Origin: Gnetum montanum
Taxonomy: Eukaryota > Streptophyta > Gnetopsida > Gnetales > Gnetaceae
Direction of reading: 5' to 3'
Assembly (NCBI GenBank): GCA_015680685.1
Contig: MNCI01012739.1
Location: 171,058-235,057 of the forward strand
Length of the DNA: 64,000 nucleotides
Part shown: in pieces, positions 61,501 through 64,000 of the stretch
Position numbering within the stretch: position 1 is the first letter of the stretch
Layout: the number at the start of each line of letters is the position of its first letter
Notes under the pieces: generated by a model
What the model was told of the DNA's origin: nothing
The model's input: the letters and a program-made list of their open reading frames with translations, nothing else
Databases searched by the model: none
Position numbers and translations under genes: made by a program

Positions 61501-63929
61501 TGAAGAAGGTGCTGCTGAGCTCCCCAAGAATGCATTGCTCCTTGCAGCAATGTGTGCACTGAAAGTGCTGAAAACCTTGACACTATTGATGATGCATATT
61601 GAAAATGTGCTATGCTCATTCTTTTTACTTTTATAGTTGTATTAAGTTATGAATTTTGTTATTGGAATAGTGTTTTAAAGTTTAATAAAATGTTTAATGT
61701 TAAAAACGTGTAAACTTTTAATTGGTATTTTTAAAGATTCCAAAATCATCCGGAATCACCTGGAGTCGCCCAGAATCACAATTCCAAACTGAATCACAAT
61801 TTAGAACAGATCTGGATCACAATTGTTTGGATTGCGATCCCAATCAAATCTTCATAAGTATGACCCAAGTAAGGACAATTCCAACTCATTTTTATTATCG
61901 TATTTTCTATATAAAATTTATGTTTTATATTTATTCTAATCCGACTTATGTGGCTCTTTTCTCCCAACTCCAGACTCTCCTGATTCTCTTCTCCCTCAGA
62001 TCCAACTAATTTCCTGACTCGTTAAACATTTATTTAAACAAACACATATTTCTAAGGTTTATACATAAAATCTCAATCTGTGATTAGCCTTCTCATTACT
62101 CTGCACAAGTCAGTGTTAGATTTTTCTAAAAGGTGTTTGACTTACACTCTTACCTTCTACATGCTTTGAGTCCTTGAAGATAATTAATTTGAGCACTTTC
62201 CAAGGGATGAAGAGATATTTATGAGTGTGTGCCTATTGATCCTGCAGCTGTAGAAAGCTATTGCAGGTATTCATAGAGGTGCACCCCTCAAGTAAAATTA
62301 TATTTAATCTAACGAACGGTAACCATTTTGTATGCCTTTTTTGTATTGTGTGACTCAGTCATTACATATTCTGAGATTTGTATGTATGCATGTGTACATA
62401 TCTATGTATGTGTGTACACTTGTGAAGGTGGGAAAACGACCATCAACTTTCTACTTTTTTTTTAGGTGAAGAAAATCCTGCTTTAATATAGGTGCATTTC
62501 CTGCCATAAAATTTGATGTTTTTATCAGCTTTCAAACACAAAAAGAAATTATTTTTTTAAATCTCTAGCTGGTTTCTCAAAAAACAATTCCAAAGCCTCT
62601 AAAAACTCTAATTTTCTGTGCAACCCTAACTTGTCAATCTGATTCAGATTCCCACATTACCTATTATTTACACTGAAGCAAATCCATTACCTATTATTTA
62701 CACTGAAGCAAATCCATTACCTATTATTTACATTTATGTAACCCCTTTTTAAGAAGATAAGGCCAGTAATATGCCTGCAACAATGCCCCAGGATGGCATA
62801 GGGTTCTAATGCTGGACTTATGGTGCCTTTGGGTGCAAGGCAGTGCGAACTAACCAACTAACAGCCTGCACTCAACATGTGTAACTATTAACTTCTGGTG
62901 TAAGTATTGAATTCGTGGTAATTAGCAATATCATTTTAAAAAACCATAAAACTAAGAAAAATATTTACATTCTCAATTTTGCTCACCTGGACGTCCTCAT
63001 AGATTCAAATGCAACCCATGCCCCACACACAGTAAATTTTTACAGATTAGTCTCACGAAAAAGCAGTTGTCTGTAAGAATGTTGGGAAATCCTAACAGGA
63101 AAGCTTATCCAAATGCATTGATGAAATGCTGAGGGAACTAAATGTACATTTTAACGTTATAGCCTATGTTCCAAAGTTACAAACATGTTTTTGATTCTTC
63201 AACTTTAAATCTTCAGCTATCACTAATGCACGTATTTGGATCCAACAACTACTTCATGCATTGTTCCATGCATGAGTTTTAAATTTCTGGTCATGATAGA
63301 AAAAGAGGGATTTGTCACTATAAAGAATTTTCAAGAAATCTCTCACCTTAAAAGAAAATGGCCTAGTCATGCCATATTATGTGATGTTCAACTGTCTTTT
63401 CATTTCTGAGTAATATTCTTATACAGCCTCAAAAATAAAAATTAGAATAAAAATACTCTTCATAATTTAAAGCACAAATACTATATAGTAACTACAGTCA
63501 ATTGCCAACAACATTAGTAAGGGAAATATACAAGGCTGTTTATAAGGCTAATAATAACTGGAGACTACAATTATAAATAAAAGTGAAATAAATAAACAAT
63601 AAACACAGGGACTTTCAGCAAGCAATCCAGTTGTTAACATCAATTAGAGTTGCCATTTTAAATATTTTATATTTTTGTTCTTAATTTCTATTTTAAAAAG
63701 CCATGAAATTGATTAGCAGTTAAGCCAAGAAAACAAACGAGGGAAATCTTCCGAAGGAAGTGTAATTAATGCATGGAAAAGTCATACCACAAAGTTGGAA
63801 ATTGTTTCATAGCTGGCCAGCCAATCCTTTTGAGAATATTTAGGAACAACAGAAAGAAGTGTAGTCAAGTGCTCGGAGCTGACCATATCTTCAGGTTTCA
63901 CCAAGCTAGAGAGATCCCTCACAGCTAAG
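46512..63929 (-). CDS. VHA-C: V-type proton ATPase subunit C, last six exons (5' part outside window)
   Basis: Subunit C is a cytosolic stalk protein that joins the V1 and Vo sectors of the vacuolar or endomembrane proton pump and regulates its assembly; DET3 is the Arabidopsis member. Exons in gene order: 63929-63788, 50353-50237, 50153-50028, 47316-47233, 46821-46742, 46614-46512. All introns are GT-AG and phases agree. Recognised blocks are LAVRDLSSLVKPED and KYSQKDWLASYET (first exon), VPRSSKKLYEDNENALY (second), QQWCCASYGE (end of third), SWMHLSAIRLF (fourth), SEKKVRSILERL (fifth) and FWKSEEDTGILGLAGG with the end YPYVSFTVNLAA (sixth). The window holds about 216 codons, a little over half of the usual plant protein of about 375. 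The first exon starts inside a codon, so more exons lie to the right of 64000. Introns are 127, 411, 2711, 83 and 13434 bases. No break is seen in the coding part. Confidence 0.94.
47317..50027 (-). other. 2.7-kb VHA-C intron, nothing else recognised
   Basis: AT-rich intron sequence. Open frames of 60-90 codons lack motifs. No LTR or other element end was identified. Confidence 0.4.
50463..50949 (-). repeat. RLC-5 3' LTR
   Basis: Aligned over its length with 60003-60485. Shared landmarks include AATAAGACCCATGT, then TAGTTGCCAT, and near the right end TACAAAGC.AACT. Confidence 0.82.
50950..52144 (-). pseudogene. RLC-5 RT (second part) and RNase H
   Basis: On the minus strand RT continues from the RLC-6 insertion point with EELYVYQREGYVKQ and ETLYGLKQAR (about 52015-52105). 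The RNase H end lies lower, with the motif TDQLVDLMTKILHP at about 51045-51090. Stops and shifts separate the pieces. Confidence 0.75.
52145..52394 (+). repeat. RLC-6 5' LTR, about 340 bp missing at an N
   Basis: Compared with the 589-bp 3' LTR it lacks the block between GTGTGCTT and AATTTCTCTAGAG; a single N at 52302 stands exactly there. It has a 14-base duplication near its end that the 3' LTR lacks. Confidence 0.92.
52397..52408 (+). promoter_or_regulatory. RLC-6 primer-binding site
   Basis: TGGTATCAGAGC, two bases after the LTR end; initiator tRNA-Met type. Confidence 0.93.
52422..53298 (+). pseudogene. RLC-6 gag with a frameshift and a stop codon
   Basis: Gag begins with ATG at 52422, 14 bases after the primer-binding site. 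It shows the UBN2-type gag domain, including a DLWQTLKNRFDKVS block (about 52658-52700) and FQDHLDEMMGNLNKL (about 52760-52805). A shift of one base near 52850 and a TAG at 52879 interrupt it. The zinc knuckle at about 53107-53150 reads CWYCKKKGDLKKDC; the usual His is replaced by Asp. A Lys/Arg/Glu-rich tail follows, and the frame ends with TAG at 53296-53298, directly before the protease. Confidence 0.88.
53299..55623 (+). pseudogene. RLC-6 pol: protease, integrase, RT (774 codons open)
   Basis: The frame is continuous with gag; only the TAG at 53296 separates them. Protease DSGAS lies at residues 3-7. Integrase has its zinc part around residues 130-170 (HRCLGH...CKDC) and the core with D at LVYSDVCGP (about 192), D at QTDNGGEY (about 255) and E at PQENGVAER (about 291). 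RT starts near residue 555 and has YVDDM at about 722-726 with both aspartates present. The frame ends at TAG 55621 in a position where relatives have Gln; RNase H follows in the same frame. In the family this polyprotein matures, copies and inserts the element. Apart from the stop codons the pol part looks well preserved. Confidence 0.92.
55624..56253 (+). pseudogene. RLC-6 RNase H region, scrambled at N joins
   Basis: The frame continues with the family pattern (KPVSTPF, then YTSAV.SLMYAMVC) until the N at 55834. From there short pieces joined by single N bases (55834, 55922, 56023, 56100, 56147) are out of order. The segment around CGTAGCCCTCATAGAAGCATG occurs twice, at about 55849 and 56107. 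RNase H cannot be reconstructed from this assembly. Confidence 0.85.
56254..56842 (+). repeat. RLC-6 3' LTR, complete
   Basis: Starts TGTTGG after the purine tract and ends TTAACA before the target duplication. It is the full-length LTR of this element (589 bp). Confidence 0.93.
56843..60002 (-). pseudogene. RLC-5 gag, integrase and RT (first part)
   Basis: On the minus strand, integrase appears at 57812-58039 (GTRYFMVTV, then AFVFFEFF) and its end at about 57530-57622 (QSPYELFYG, HMKLFGYHC). RT begins at about 57161 with WKDAMDKEYNVI and NNTWELVD. Gag should lie at about 58900-59990, but only scattered open pieces remain. A 33-bp in-frame tandem duplication (56968-57033) lies in the first part of RT. 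The RT frame then reaches the RLC-6 insertion point within its MDV palm motif. Confidence 0.75.
60003..60485 (-). repeat. RLC-5 5' LTR
   Basis: Partner of 50463-50949. The LTRs differ at many positions and by several indels, so this element is much older than RLC-6. Confidence 0.82.
60486..63787 (-). other. Remaining part of the 13.4-kb VHA-C intron
   Basis: No gene is seen. A 30-bp tandem repeat (2.6 units) lies at 62655-62732. Around 61110-61200 and 61725-61860 two blocks rich in GATTCC, GATC and ATCACAATT suggest one diverged repeat in two copies, class unknown. Confidence 0.4.
62655..62732. repeat. 30-bp tandem repeat, 2.6 units
   Basis: Exact units starting CATTACCTATTATTTACA at 62655, 62685 and 62715; the last is cut after 18 bases. 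Confidence 0.93.
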
Positions 63930-64000
63930 CTGAAAGATAAAGAAAACAAAAGTAGGTTACAGCAACACGTCACAGTTTAATGAACAGACAATTAAAAACA

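Overview
This is plant nuclear DNA, AT-rich and crowded with retrotransposons. It holds two recognisable host genes, both on the minus strand and both split by introns that carry transposons. Long introns, decayed nested Copia and Gypsy elements and low gene density suggest a large-genome seed plant, probably a gymnosperm. That last step is inference: nothing in the window fixes the species.

Layout. 1-691: two LTR copies of one Gypsy-type family (called PAL here) joined head to tail, with palindromic CGATATCG arrays beside a TATA box. About 1669-2770 and 7324-13592: related Copia elements whose LTRs carry arrays of AGACATCT and its complement. 3957-7323: a minus-strand Gypsy remnant with gag-like sequence, primer-binding site and 5' LTR. 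13.6-26.1 kb: a three-level nest, in which a plus-strand Ty3/Gypsy element was split by a minus-strand Copia element (15608-22460), which was split in turn by a PAL solo LTR (18963-19677). 26.1-32.5 kb: a second minus-strand Gypsy remnant, split by a deleted Copia element (28138-31369) with a perfect 5-bp target duplication.

Genes. PEX10 (33854-39518, minus) is complete: 11 exons, 383 codons, an intact C-terminal C3HC4 RING, and every splice junction follows GT-AG in frame. VHA-C (V-ATPase subunit C, 46512-63929, minus) is represented by its last six exons; the 5' exons lie beyond the right edge. A 13.4-kb VHA-C intron holds an old minus-strand Copia element whose reverse transcriptase was hit by a younger plus-strand Copia element (52145-56842, target duplication GAATT). 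Between the genes lie another PAL solo LTR (41713-42541), a tRNA-derived SINE and a probable LINE ORF1 remnant.

The two host genes have unrelated jobs: peroxisomal matrix-protein import (PEX10) and proton pumping into vacuole or endomembrane compartments (VHA-C). Nothing suggests they work together. The most unusual material is (a) palindromic arrays beside the TATA box in the PAL LTRs, which differ between subfamilies sharing one LTR skeleton, (b) a 50-bp tandem duplication that copies a PEX10 3' splice site, and (c) several single-N joins and a perfect inverted repeat that look like assembly errors.
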